Below the pieces are notes generated by a model. The model did no database searches. It was given only the letters and a program-made list of their open reading frames with translations, and had not been told where the DNA came from. The position numbers were made by a program, and so were the translations under genes. DNA of 63,953 nt from Oscillospiraceae bacterium (GTDB lineage: Bacteria > Bacillota > Clostridia > Oscillospirales > Oscillospiraceae). The stretch covers positions 1 through 63,953 of the forward strand of contig JAFQCX010000001.1 of assembly GCA_017416245.1 (NCBI GenBank), in the 5' to 3' direction. Positions 31,622-40,117 of this stretch are shown piece by piece (positions within the stretch are counted from its first letter, which is position 1; each line of letters begins with the position of its first letter).

Positions 31622-31816
31622 TCATTTGAGCAGTTCTCCTGGCTTACGCATCATAAGCTCCCACACAGCCTTCTCAGGACTGACCCAATGACCGACTTTC
31701 GTCTTGTGTGGGTGCCTCCACGCATACAGTGGCGGTACCGTCCGGGATTCTCACCCGGTTTTCTATTCTCCTACGGGGCTGTTACCGCGTCCGCAGGCAC
31801 TCAAACGGAATATTTA
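31622..31816 (-). promoter_or_regulatory. Cobalamin riboswitch aptamer 1 (promoter-proximal)
   Basis: Read leftward, the aptamer shows GAGTGCCTGC near its 5' end, CCGGGTGAGAATCCCGG, then ACGGTACCGCCACTGTATGC (the B12 box) and AAGCCAGGAGAACTGC, in the order and spacing of the AdoCbl-type cobalamin riboswitch. It starts within about 10 bases of the expected transcription start. Confidence 0.9.
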
Positions 31817-31825
31817 CTTGTAAAC

Positions 31826-31854
31826 AGTATACACGATTGGTCCCCAAAAGTCAA
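31826..31854 (-). promoter_or_regulatory. Sigma-A promoter for the cobalamin operon
   Basis: Read leftward, TTGACT, a 17-base spacer and TATACT place the start of transcription just before riboswitch 1. The divergent DUF2284 promoter lies about 85 bases away. Confidence 0.85.
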
Positions 31855-31938
31855 TCGAAAAAGAAGAAACCTTAATATTTAAGATAAATTGTAACATAAA
31901 CTTAAAAAAGCACAGGATTATAGACAATTCTCTGTTTC

Positions 31939-31967
31939 TTGACAAGGTGTGTACCAAACAGTATAGT
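31939..31967 (+). promoter_or_regulatory. Promoter for the DUF2284 gene
   Basis: TTGACA, 17 bases and TATAGT lie 18 bases before the ATG, giving a very short leader that contains only GAGGTG; there is no riboswitch on this side. Confidence 0.8.
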
Positions 31968-31985
31968 TATTGTGAGGTGTTGCAT

Positions 31986-32525
31986 ATGACAGAAAATGAA
32001 ATGATCCAATTAGCTCTCGACGAAGGCTTTGCGGCGGCTGCAATCGTGGATACCGCACAGATTGTATTTGACCCATCCTTCCGTCCATACTGTGAAGAAA
32101 ACCTCTGCGGTCAATATGGTGCAAACTATTCCTGCCCGCCCGATTGCGGCAGTCCGGAGGAAATGAAACAGCGGATCTTGGCACATAAGAAAGCACTGGT
32201 CTTGCAGACCATCTGGCAGGTAGCAGACTATTCCGATGTACCAGCCATCAAGCACGCAAAGAAAAGCCATAATGCATCTGAGATCCGTGTGGTAAAGAAA
32301 ATGCGTGAAGCCGGACATGACGGCTTGATCGTAGGTGCCAGCGGCTGTGCTCTCTGCACTCCCTGCGCTCAGACGCAAGGACTACCTTGCAACTTCCCAG
32401 ATCTCAAATATTCCTGTATGTCTGCCTACTGTATCTTTGTCAAGAAGTTGGCAGATGCCTGCGGTATGGAATACGATTGCGGAGAAGGACTCCTTGGCCT
32501 GTTTGGTATGTATGCATTTGATTGA
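31986..32525 (+). CDS. DUF2284 Cys-rich putative metal-binding protein
   Basis: A 179-aa soluble protein rich in Cys. CGQYGANYSCPPDCG (about 41-55) and GASGCALCTPCAQTQGLPCN (about 118-137), with CMSAYCIF near 150, are hallmarks of DUF2284, a family annotated as predicted metal-binding and often thought to carry iron-sulfur clusters. GAGGTG lies 6 bases before the ATG at MTENEMIQL. It is transcribed divergently from the cobalamin operon and lies inside the same boundary repeats. Its biochemical role is unknown; a link to corrinoid chemistry is suggested only by location. Confidence 0.85.
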   Translation: MTENEMIQLALDEGFAAAAIVDTAQIVFDPSFRPYCEENLCGQYGANYSCPPDCGSPEEMKQRILAHKKALVLQTIWQVADYSDVPAIKHAKKSHNASEIRVVKKMREAGHDGLIVGASGCALCTPCAQTQGLPCNFPDLKYSCMSAYCIFVKKLADACGMEYDCGEGLLGLFGMYAFD

Positions 32526-32567
32526 AGTGTTACTAAGGAAACAAGCAATTATAGATGCCTAACACCA

Positions 32568-32758
32568 ATTTTGTGTACCTGCTATGCGGATGTATTAGAT
32601 TTTCCCTTATTTTTTCCCTTATGGGGCTGGTAATAGGTGGTTCAAGGTGGTTTTAGGCGGTTAATAAAGTTCGGGAAACTACAGAATATGGTGGTAAAAT
32701 GCTAACTTTGGTTAAAGAAAGTAGAAACTCCCCGAAATTCAAATCCCTCTCACATAAA
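32568..32758 (-). repeat. Right island boundary repeat, inverted copy of 22585-22771
   Basis: Reverse-complemented, this segment repeats in order the tRNA-Ser 3'-end piece (GTGAGAGGGATTTGAA), ACTTTCTTTAACCAAAGTTA, TTAACCGCC motifs, TAAGGGAAAAAATAAGGGAA and GCATAGCAGGTACACAAAAT. The copy appears to continue to about 32800 through the GCCACCC hairpin. The spacers between blocks have diverged. Confidence 0.75.
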
Positions 32759-32772
32759 TACCTATGCCAATA

Positions 32773-32925
32773 AAAATGCCACCCAAATGGGTGGTGCCAC
32801 TATCTTTATTATAGAGCAGTGCCTCCAGCCATCCGGCTGTATTCACTGCTCTATGGATTTTCCCACGGCCTAAAAACAGTCCACCGGACTGTTTTCTTAA
32901 CGGCCTTTCAAATCCCTCTCACACA
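32773..32925. repeat. Hairpin-rich gap with a further inverted tRNA-Ser fragment
   Basis: No gene is seen here. It holds a TGCCACCC/GGGTGGTG hairpin near 32777-32797, an AGAGCAGT/ACTGCTCT hairpin (32814-32853), an AAAACAGTCC/GGACTGTTTT hairpin (about 32873-32896), and at 32908-32922 an inverted copy of the tRNA-Ser T-arm (TTCAAATCCCTCTCA). Confidence 0.65.
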
Positions 32926-32941
32926 AATACCAAAGCCAACA

Positions 32942-32969
32942 AAAACACCACCCTGTTGGGTGGTGTTTT
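32942..32969 (-). terminator. Terminator of tRNA-Ser(GCT)
   Basis: AAAACACCACCC pairs with GGGTGGTGTTTT around a TGTT-type loop. It lies 4 bases beyond the tRNA CCA end, with T-rich sequence on the leftward side. It is duplicated at 22553-22580. Confidence 0.85.
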
Positions 32970-32972
32970 TGT

Positions 32973-33064
32973 TGGCGGAGTGAGAGGGATTTGAACCCTC
33001 GCGCGCTGTTTAGACGCCTACTCCCTTAGCAGGGGAGCCCCTTCGGCCTCTTGGGTATCACTCC
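32973..33064 (-). tRNA. tRNA-Ser (anticodon GCT)
   Basis: A complete 92-nt class II tRNA with acceptor GGAGTGA/TCACTCC, anticodon stem CTCCC/GGGAG, loop CTGCTAA (GCT), a long variable arm and encoded CCA. It decodes AGC and AGU. Its 3' end is copied at several places around the cobalamin island, marking it as the likely integration target. Confidence 0.95.
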
Positions 33065-33178
33065 GAATCAAAAGAAATATTCTTTTGTGCCAAGACATTC
33101 TATCACGGAGCAGGTGGTTTGTCAAGCCCAATTCCAAAGAATACCCGATAAAGAAAAGGGGTTTCCCCCTCTTCTCCA

Positions 33179-33877
33179 TTATACAAGACTTGCTAGCGAT
33201 TTTGCCATTGTCTGGGTAACCTCTGCGCACCGCTTTGCGGCAATTGCCTCAAAGGTGGGATAGTCCATTTGCGCAGAATCGTCAGCCTTATCGGATATTG
33301 CGCGAATGATCACAAAGGGTACATTGTTCCGCCATGCGCCATGGGCAATGGCTGCGCCCTCCATCTCTGTGCACAACGCGCCAGTATTTTCCACAATGGT
33401 TTTCTTCTGTTCTTTTTGGCAGACAAACTGGTCACCGCTGGCAACTGTGCCAACATAGGCTGAACCCTGTGTATTAGCCGCGGCAAATGCCAGATCCATC
33501 AGCAAACGGTCTGCCGGAAACGCCTTGACAGACAAGCCGGGTACCTGTCCAATGGGATATTGCAACGCACCGCAATCAAAATCGTGATAGATAGCATCGC
33601 TGCTGATCACAAAATCACCAATGTCCAGCTTCGCATCCAATGATCCTGCCACGCCGGTATTGACAATATGTGTCACGGAGAATTGGTCGCAGAGCGCCTG
33701 CACACACAGCGCCGCATTCACTTTGCCCACGCCGCACTGCACAACCACAACACGCAGGCCTTCCAAAATGCCTTCACAGTAGGTTGCGCCTGCAATTACC
33801 CTTTCGGTCTTATCGACCATTTTTTCTTTCAGGGTGGCTACTTCCACATCCATAGCGCCTATAATGCCAAGTTTCAT
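33179..33877 (-). CDS. mtnN: 5'-methylthioadenosine/S-adenosylhomocysteine nucleosidase
   Basis: A 232-aa enzyme that cleaves MTA and SAH to adenine and the thioribose or S-ribosylhomocysteine. It begins KLGIIGAMDVEVATLKEKM, has NTGVAGSLD (about 72), GDQFVCQ (about 148), and the conserved EMEGAAIAH (about 172) and ISDKADDSA (about 196) blocks with the catalytic Asp. It lies 12 bases after luxS on the same strand, so the two form the SAH-detoxification route. Confidence 0.95.
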   Translation of the reverse strand: MKLGIIGAMDVEVATLKEKMVDKTERVIAGATYCEGILEGLRVVVVQCGVGKVNAALCVQALCDQFSVTHIVNTGVAGSLDAKLDIGDFVISSDAIYHDFDCGALQYPIGQVPGLSVKAFPADRLLMDLAFAAANTQGSAYVGTVASGDQFVCQKEQKKTIVENTGALCTEMEGAAIAHGAWRNNVPFVIIRAISDKADDSAQMDYPTFEAIAAKRCAEVTQTMAKSLASLV

Positions 33878-33889
33878 TGTTTTTCTCCT

Positions 33890-34366
33890 TTACTCGGGGT
33901 ATACGAATCGTGACTTATCTGCATTTTTTAATAGATTGCTGTACTTTTTGCCCCAATAATTCGCCATCGGCAAGTTCATATCCAAATAGTTTCCGCAGTC
34001 CTTCGGACTTGCGCCGGGCACTTTTCCTTGATAATTGCCTACAAATTCAAAGCAGTTTACAATCAGCTCCCGCACATCAGATGGCGTATATTCCCCTGCC
34101 AGCAGCAGATAGAAGCCTGTACGGCAGCCCATAGGGCCAAAGTATAGGACTTTTTCTTTCCAGGAAGGCTCATTTCGCAGGTAGGTCGCTGCAAGGTGCT
34201 CAATGGTATGCATTTCAGCCGTGTTCATCACAGGCTCTTCGTTGGGGCTTGTCAGCCGCAAATCAAAGGTAGTAACCGTTTCAGCACCCACCTTATCCAG
34301 TCTGGACACATAAAGTCCGGGCTTCAGACGGATATGATCGATTGTAAAGCTGGTGATTTTCTCCAT
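33890..34366 (-). CDS. luxS: S-ribosylhomocysteine lyase LuxS
   Basis: A 158-aa Fe(II)/Zn enzyme that splits S-ribosylhomocysteine to homocysteine and DPD, the precursor of AI-2. Metal ligands are visible as HTIEH (about 53-57) and the Cys of KDCGNY (about 126). MGCRTGFYLL is the family's central block. It works directly after MtnN. Whether AI-2 signals here cannot be told; the recycling role is enough to explain the pair. Confidence 0.96.
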   Translation of the reverse strand: MEKITSFTIDHIRLKPGLYVSRLDKVGAETVTTFDLRLTSPNEEPVMNTAEMHTIEHLAATYLRNEPSWKEKVLYFGPMGCRTGFYLLLAGEYTPSDVRELIVNCFEFVGNYQGKVPGASPKDCGNYLDMNLPMANYWGKKYSNLLKNADKSRFVYPE

Positions 34367-34523
34367 AGTGTTTCTCCTGATAATTTCTTTTTAATATCAT
34401 ACCGCAATTCATCTCATTTCGCAAGTAGAAAGCGTATACTTGCCGTATTGCTATATTTTTCTTGCTTTTTATGGGATTTGACTATATAATAAGTTATAAT
34501 TTCAGAGAAAGGTGGCTATTCCC

Positions 34524-35954
34524 GTGGAAGAACAATTTCAGGAAATGAATCAACCGGTGAATCCCCGACGCAGAAAACGCACACAGATGCAAATTTTCAA
34601 AGAGACCTATCTGCCCGTCCTGATTGCAGGCGCGGCAATTATTCTGATTATTATCTTTATTATCGGCTCTATCACAAGAGGCGTGCAGAAGAGCAAGGCA
34701 GAAAAAAATGCCAGCCTTGCCGCTTCCTCCTCTGTTGCTGAGGAGCAGGCCCGCTTAGAGCAGGCTGCCCAGGATCTGATCGCACAGGCTGATCAAATGA
34801 TGGCCGGCTATGATTATCAGGGTGCGATCGCCCTTCTGAACAGCTTTGAGGGTGATCTCAGCAAGTTTACTGCGGTAAACGACAAGATTTTAGAGTGTGA
34901 GGCAGGCCAGAAGACGCTGGTTGCATGGGATGATCCCACTCAGATCCCCAATCTTTCCTTCCAGCTTTTAGTAGCTGACCCTGACCGTGGCTTCTCTCAC
35001 GAAACATACGGCTATTCCATAAACCGCAACTTTATTACAACAGAAGAGTTCTCCAAAATCCTCCAGCAGCTTTATGATAACGGCTACATACTGGTGGATC
35101 TGGATGACTTCACCACACAGGAAGCTACCGATGACGGTACAGTTGTATATAGGGCAAAGTCCTTACAGCTTCCCAAGGGCAAAAAGCCCGTTATGCTGAC
35201 ACAGACAAATGTAAACTACAATTACTATCTGATCGATAGCGATGGCGACAAGGTTCCCGACGGCAAGGGTACGGGTATTGCCAGCAAGCTTCTGTGGGAC
35301 GGCAAGAATTTCACCTGTGAAATGGTAACTGAGTCCGGCTCTACTGTAGCCGGCGCATTTGACCTGGTTCCCATTTTGGAGGACTTTGTAAAGAAGCACC
35401 CCGACTTCTCCTACCGTGGCGCAAAGGCCACGTTGGCGCTCACAGGCTACAATGGTCTGTTTGGTTACAGAACCCATCCCAGCGCTAAGGACGTGTTTGG
35501 AGAAAGTGCATATCAGCAGGCGATTCAAGATGCTAAGGTTGTTGCCGAAGCTTTGCGCAATAGCGGTTACCGTCTGGCCTGCTACACCTATGAAAACATC
35601 GCATACGGCACCAGCAGTATCACACAAATTAAGAGTGACTTGAACGGCTGGACCGAAGAGGTCGTTCCCATTTTGGGCAATCTCGACGTGTTCACATTTG
35701 CTCAGCTTACAGACATTACCACCGATCCTGTTTATTCCGGCGAAAAATATGAGCTGCTGAATAGCCTTGGCTTCCGTTACTATTTAGGCTTCTGCGAAGA
35801 TGGAAAGCCTTGGGTATCCATTACTGACAACTATGTACGGCAAGGTCGTATCATGGTAACAGGTTCTAATCTTGCTCATCACTCCGATTGGTTTACAAAC
35901 CTGTTTGACCCGTCCTCTGTTTTGGACGCCAATCGTGGAAACATCCCCGGTTAA
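34524..35954 (+). CDS. Membrane-anchored polysaccharide-deacetylase-like protein
   Basis: A 476-aa protein. A basic N-terminus (PRRRKRTQ) precedes one membrane helix (about 31-52), an Ala-rich helical segment (about 60-105), and an extracellular domain that begins LSFQLLVADPDR. The overall layout follows NodB-like deacetylases (ALTGYNGLFGYRTHP, AEALRNSGYRLACYTYENIAYG), but the metal-binding HxxxH set is not seen, so catalysis is doubtful. I chose the GTG at 34524 because AAAGGTGG lies 8 bases upstream; an earlier GTG lies inside that site. A terminator follows immediately. Confidence 0.75.
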   Translation: MEEQFQEMNQPVNPRRRKRTQMQIFKETYLPVLIAGAAIILIIIFIIGSITRGVQKSKAEKNASLAASSSVAEEQARLEQAAQDLIAQADQMMAGYDYQGAIALLNSFEGDLSKFTAVNDKILECEAGQKTLVAWDDPTQIPNLSFQLLVADPDRGFSHETYGYSINRNFITTEEFSKILQQLYDNGYILVDLDDFTTQEATDDGTVVYRAKSLQLPKGKKPVMLTQTNVNYNYYLIDSDGDKVPDGKGTGIASKLLWDGKNFTCEMVTESGSTVAGAFDLVPILEDFVKKHPDFSYRGAKATLALTGYNGLFGYRTHPSAKDVFGESAYQQAIQDAKVVAEALRNSGYRLACYTYENIAYGTSSITQIKSDLNGWTEEVVPILGNLDVFTFAQLTDITTDPVYSGEKYELLNSLGFRYYLGFCEDGKPWVSITDNYVRQGRIMVTGSNLAHHSDWFTNLFDPSSVLDANRGNIPG

Positions 35955-35958
35955 TACC

Positions 35959-35990
35959 AAACCGCACCGGCATCACCGGTGCGGTTTTTT
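35959..35990 (+). terminator. Terminator after the deacetylase-like gene
   Basis: The stem AACCGCACCGG/CCGGTGCGGTT is followed by six T. Confidence 0.88.
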
Positions 35991-36006
35991 AAGAAAGGTT
36001 AATTTT

Positions 36007-36216
36007 ATGGAAATCAAATTAGGAAAATACAGGCATTTTAAAGGCAATGAATATATAGTTCTGGGTATTGCGAATCATTCTGAAACCTTGGAACAGATGG
36101 TTGTGTATCAGGCTCTGTATGGCAATAAAGAGCTGTGGGTACGCCCCATTTCCATGTGGAATGAGGTTGTGGAAAAAGATGGCTATCACGGGCCAAGATT
36201 TACCTTTATTGAATAA
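36007..36216 (+). CDS. DUF1653 domain protein, 69 aa
   Basis: The whole protein is one DUF1653 domain: GKYRHFKGNEYIVLGIANHS, then MVVYQALYGNKELWVRPISM and a C-terminal GxxxPRFTFIE. The function is unknown; the family is a small beta-barrel. AAGAAAGG precedes the ATG. It lies between two terminators, so it may depend on readthrough or a weak promoter in the 52-base gap. Confidence 0.85.
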   Translation: MEIKLGKYRHFKGNEYIVLGIANHSETLEQMVVYQALYGNKELWVRPISMWNEVVEKDGYHGPRFTFIE

Positions 36217-36217
36217 G

Positions 36218-36243
36218 AGGGTGCGAATATCGCACCCTCTTTA
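36218..36243. terminator. Bidirectional terminator between the DUF1653 gene and uvrB
   Basis: GAGGGTGCG and CGCACCCTC pair around AATAT, followed by TTT, at the junction of convergent genes. Confidence 0.8.
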
Positions 36244-38208
36244 TTATTGATTTCCACGCAGTTCAATGATTTGGTCACGCAGCAAGGCAGCATATTCGTA
36301 TTCCATCATACGAGCAGCTTCCTTCATTTGTTTTTCCAGACGGGCAATTTCTTTTTCCTTTTCCGCCTTGGTCATCTTCACGCCATTACGTCCCTTTCGC
36401 TCCGCAGTGGGTGAGGAAATTTCAATCAAATCGCGAACAGACTTCACGATCGTTTTCGGGACAATGCCGTTTGCCTTATTATAGGCATCCTGAATTTCCC
36501 GCCTGCGTTTGGTTTCATCAATGGCTACCTGCATAGACGCGGTTACCCAGTCTGCATACATAATCACCATACCGTCCGCATTTCGGGCAGCGCGTCCAAT
36601 GGTCTGAATCAGACTGGTTTCAGAGCGTAGGAAGCCCTCCTTATCCGCATCTAAAATTGCTACCAGGCTCACTTCCGGCAAGTCCAGACCCTCGCGAAGC
36701 AGATTGATGCCGATCAGCACGTCAAACTTCGCCATACGCAAGTCGCGGATGATCTCCATACGCTCCATTGCACCAATGTCAGAGTGCATATACCGCACAC
36801 GAATACCCGCTTTTTGCAGATATACGGTCAGGTCTTCTGCCATCTTCTTGGTAAGAGTCGTTACCAGCACCCTTTCATCGCGGGCAGTGCGGGTGTTGAT
36901 CTCCCCTATCAGGTCGTCTATCTGCCCATCAATCGGTCTTACCTCCACTACAGGGTCTAACAAGCCTGTAGGACGGATAATTTGCTCCACTGTCTGCCCG
37001 GAACGTGTCTGCTCATATTCTGCAGGCGTGGCAGATACATATATCACTTGATTGATTTTAGAGTCAAATTCCTCAAAGTTTAAGGGGCGATTATCGTAGG
37101 CCGATGGCAGACGGAAGCCATAGTTCACCAAGGCATCCTTACGGCTTCTGTCTCCTGCATACATAGCGCGGCACTGAGGCAACGTTACGTGGCTTTCATC
37201 CACAAACAGAAGAAAATCATCCGGCAGATAATCCAGCAATGTGGTGGGCGGTGTGCCCGGCTGTCTGCCTTGAATAACACGGGAGTAATTCTCAATGCCT
37301 GTGCAGAAACCGATTTCCGTCAGCATCTCCAGATCGTAATTTGTGCGCTGGGCGATCCGCTGCGCCTCTAACAGCTTATTATTCTCCTTGAAATAGGCAA
37401 CCTGCCGGTCACATTCTTCCCGTATTTCCCGCATTGCCCGTTCCATCTTCTCCCGGGATGCCACATAATGACTGGCAGGATAAATGGCAACGTGGTCAAC
37501 ATATCGCTCTGCCAAGCCGGTTACCGCATTGATTTCTGAAATCCGATCTATTTCATCCCCAAAGAATTCTACGCGAATGGCTCTGCCCGTCCAATAGGCG
37601 GGATACACTTCCAGGGTATCTCCCCGCACACGGAATTTATTTCGGGAGAAATCGATATCATTTCGCTCATAGCGGATCTCTGTGAGCTTTCTCAGCACAT
37701 CATCCAGTGGATACTGCTGACCAACACGCAGTGAGATCACCATACTCTTGTAGTCAATGGGGTCTCCCAAGCCGTAAAGACAGCTTACAGAGGCGATCAC
37801 GATCACATCCCGCCGTTCAAACAGCGCTGAGGTGGCGCTGTGACGCAGGCGGTCAATTTCCTCGTTGATGGCTGAATCCTTCTCGATATAGGTGTCTGTG
37901 TGAGCGATATAGGCCTCTGGCTGGTAGTAATCGTAATAGGAAATGAAATACTCCACCGCGTTATTGGGAAAAAACTCACGAAACTCAGAGCAAAGCTGGG
38001 CTGCAAGGGTCTTATTGTGTGCCAGAATCAAGGTGGGTTTATTTACATTGGCGATCACATTTGCCATTGTAAAGGTTTTGCCCGAGCCGGTCACGCCCAA
38101 AAGCGTCTGCTCACGCAGACCCAGCTCTACGCCCTGCGTCAGCTTTTGAATCGCCTCCGGCTGATCGCCTGAGGGTATATAGTCAGAAACCAGTTGAAAC
38201 TTATCCAA
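36244..38208 (-). CDS. uvrB: Excinuclease ABC subunit B
   Basis: A 654-aa damage-verification helicase of nucleotide excision repair. Walker A is [15 protein letters not shown] (about 37-51), the beta-hairpin region is [15 protein letters not shown] is DESHVTLPQ (about 335), and helicase motifs V/VI are [15 protein letters not shown] and QTIGRAARN. The C-terminal UvrC-binding coiled coil ends the protein. It lies 14 bases after radC. uvrA is nearby at 40-43 kb; uvrC is not in the window. Confidence 0.97.
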   Translation of the reverse strand: MDKFQLVSDYIPSGDQPEAIQKLTQGVELGLREQTLLGVTGSGKTFTMANVIANVNKPTLILAHNKTLAAQLCSEFREFFPNNAVEYFISYYDYYQPEAYIAHTDTYIEKDSAINEEIDRLRHSATSALFERRDVIVIASVSCLYGLGDPIDYKSMVISLRVGQQYPLDDVLRKLTEIRYERNDIDFSRNKFRVRGDTLEVYPAYWTGRAIRVEFFGDEIDRISEINAVTGLAERYVDHVAIYPASHYVASREKMERAMREIREECDRQVAYFKENNKLLEAQRIAQRTNYDLEMLTEIGFCTGIENYSRVIQGRQPGTPPTTLLDYLPDDFLLFVDESHVTLPQCRAMYAGDRSRKDALVNYGFRLPSAYDNRPLNFEEFDSKINQVIYVSATPAEYEQTRSGQTVEQIIRPTGLLDPVVEVRPIDGQIDDLIGEINTRTARDERVLVTTLTKKMAEDLTVYLQKAGIRVRYMHSDIGAMERMEIIRDLRMAKFDVLIGINLLREGLDLPEVSLVAILDADKEGFLRSETSLIQTIGRAARNADGMVIMYADWVTASMQVAIDETKRRREIQDAYNKANGIVPKTIVKSVRDLIEISSPTAERKGRNGVKMTKAEKEKEIARLEKQMKEAARMMEYEYAALLRDQIIELRGNQ

Positions 38209-38222
38209 TGGTTACACCTTCC

Positions 38223-38912
38223 TTATCGATCGTCCTGTGGCTTATAATACTGGGATTGCACGATAGATACATAATCGTCACCGCTGACAATAATATGATC
38301 AGCCAATGCGATCTCCACAGTTTCCAATGCGGCTGCCATACGATAGGTCGTCTGCACGTCATCCAGAGAAGGCACTGCCAGGCCACTTGGGTGGTTATGG
38401 GCCAGCACAACGCTTGTAGCGTTGGCACTCAAAGCCATCTCCACAACGCGGCGCACAGGAATGTTGGCAGAATTCACGCTGCCCTCACCCACTTTTTTAC
38501 AGCATATCACCTTACATTTTGCATCTAAGCAAAGCAAAAACACAGTTTCCTGTTCTCTGCCGAAAAAGTATGGCACCAGAAAATTACCGCATTGCTCAGT
38601 GGTGCGCAGAACTTCTCCCGCATCAAAGCGTTTCACTTGATAGTAGCGCCCCACTTGGGTAATAAGGGACAAAAAGGTTGCGGCATTCGTACTTAACCCC
38701 TCCACCTTCTCAATCTCCTCAGCGGAGGCGTTCAGCACTCCCGTCAGTGAGCCAAAGCGGTCCAGCAAACGATGCGCCAGCGGATTCGTGTCCGCACGGG
38801 GAATGCAGTAGAACAGCAAAAGCTCTAACACATATAATTCATCGAAATTATCCAGACCTTCTTTACGGAATCGGTCCTTTAATCTCTGTCTGTGTCCGTC
38901 GTGAATCGACAT
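38223..38912 (-). CDS. radC: RadC family JAMM-domain protein
   Basis: A 229-aa protein. An N-terminal UPF0758 helix-hairpin-helix part precedes the MPN/JAMM metal-site motif LAHNHPSGLAVPSLDD (about residues 172-187). The family was named for radiation repair, but that role is disputed and many members are linked to mobile DNA. It is followed by uvrB, which suits repair, but co-transcription proves nothing about function. Confidence 0.93.
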   Translation of the reverse strand: MSIHDGHRQRLKDRFRKEGLDNFDELYVLELLLFYCIPRADTNPLAHRLLDRFGSLTGVLNASAEEIEKVEGLSTNAATFLSLITQVGRYYQVKRFDAGEVLRTTEQCGNFLVPYFFGREQETVFLLCLDAKCKVICCKKVGEGSVNSANIPVRRVVEMALSANATSVVLAHNHPSGLAVPSLDDVQTTYRMAAALETVEIALADHIIVSGDDYVSIVQSQYYKPQDDR

Positions 38913-39037
38913 ATTTTCACTCCATTCGTGGATTTTACTTGCTATTTTGAAGTTTATTCGTTAAAATAGAATTTGAACTCAGATTTTGTGAAAGTTTTTC
39001 TAATTTATGCACAGGCTATAGCAGGAGGAGAGAGATT

Positions 39038-40111
39038 ATGGAAACAACAACTCAGTCGTCATTTCCCTGGTTGGAACTGATAGACCAGCCTGCTTTTTGC
39101 GTGAAAGACTCGGTAGTGGTTGCGGTCAATTCCGCCGCCGAAAACCGTATGCTCGCCATCGGTATGAATGTGTGGGAAATTGTCACTGAGCACAATGATG
39201 CCTACGAAAAATTCGTTAACGGCAGCTTGTATCTCACCATTACCGCAGGAGGACTTCCCTGTCAAGCCAGCGTTACCCGCACCAAGACCTGTGATATATT
39301 CCTGATTCACAAAACCGATGATGATAATCTGCAAGCCCTTGCGCTGGCCGCCCAGCAGCTGCGGATCCCCCTGTCAAATGTGATGCTTGTTACAGACAAG
39401 CTGCTTGCAGATCTGGATCATACCGATGCCAATGTACAGCAGCAAGCAAAGCAAATCAATCACAATCTGTTCCAGCTGCTAAGAATCGTCAGCAATATGT
39501 CTGACGCCGACAGTTACCAAAACGCACGTCATATTGGCATGGAAACCATTGATTTTGGAGCGCTGATCGCAGAAATCATGGAAAAAGCGCAGACCATTTC
39601 TCAGAATGTGGGCATTTCACTTTCCTATGCAGCTCCCAACGGGCCTATTTTAGGAATGGCCAATGCAGAGAAAATGGAACGGGCAGTTTATAACCTGCTT
39701 TCCAATGCCTTAAAATTCTCTCCTGCCGGAAGTACGATTGAAGCAAAGCTGATAAAAAGCGGCAACCACGCAAGCTTTATTATTTCCAATCAGAACATAG
39801 AGCCTGTTGACGATAACAGTTTTTGGAGCCGTTATCGCCGTGAGCCGTCTATCGAAGATAACCGGTTTGGTTTGGGCCTTGGTATGACACTGATCAGCAG
39901 CATTGCCTCCGCTCATGGCGGCACAGTGCTTGTCGATCATCCCACGCCGCTGGAAACACGGGTTACAATGACTGTAGCTGTTGTAAAAAACAATTCAGGC
40001 ACTATCAGCTCCCCTGTGTTCCGCATTGGCGACTATGCCGGCGGACGGGACAAGGGTCTGCTGGAGCTATCCGAAATTCTCCCGTCAGACTCCTACAAGG
40101 AAATCAATTGA
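39038..40111 (+). CDS. Histidine-kinase-like protein lacking the phospho-acceptor His
   Basis: A 357-aa soluble protein with no membrane helix. An N-terminal PAS-like part (about 1-90) precedes a helical dimerisation segment in which the H-box reads AQQLRIPLSNV instead of SHELRTPLTxI, so Gln replaces the phosphorylated His (about residue 108). The HATPase domain is well kept: N-box NLLSNALKFSP (about 219-229) and RFGLGLGMTLISSIASAHGG (about 276-295). GGAGGAGAG precedes the ATG. No response regulator is adjacent. It may be a pseudo-kinase, phosphatase or ATP-gated scaffold. Confidence 0.85.
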   Translation: METTTQSSFPWLELIDQPAFCVKDSVVVAVNSAAENRMLAIGMNVWEIVTEHNDAYEKFVNGSLYLTITAGGLPCQASVTRTKTCDIFLIHKTDDDNLQALALAAQQLRIPLSNVMLVTDKLLADLDHTDANVQQQAKQINHNLFQLLRIVSNMSDADSYQNARHIGMETIDFGALIAEIMEKAQTISQNVGISLSYAAPNGPILGMANAEKMERAVYNLLSNALKFSPAGSTIEAKLIKSGNHASFIISNQNIEPVDDNSFWSRYRREPSIEDNRFGLGLGMTLISSIASAHGGTVLVDHPTPLETRVTMTVAVVKNNSGTISSPVFRIGDYAGGRDKGLLELSEILPSDSYKEIN

Positions 40112-40117
40112 CACGCC

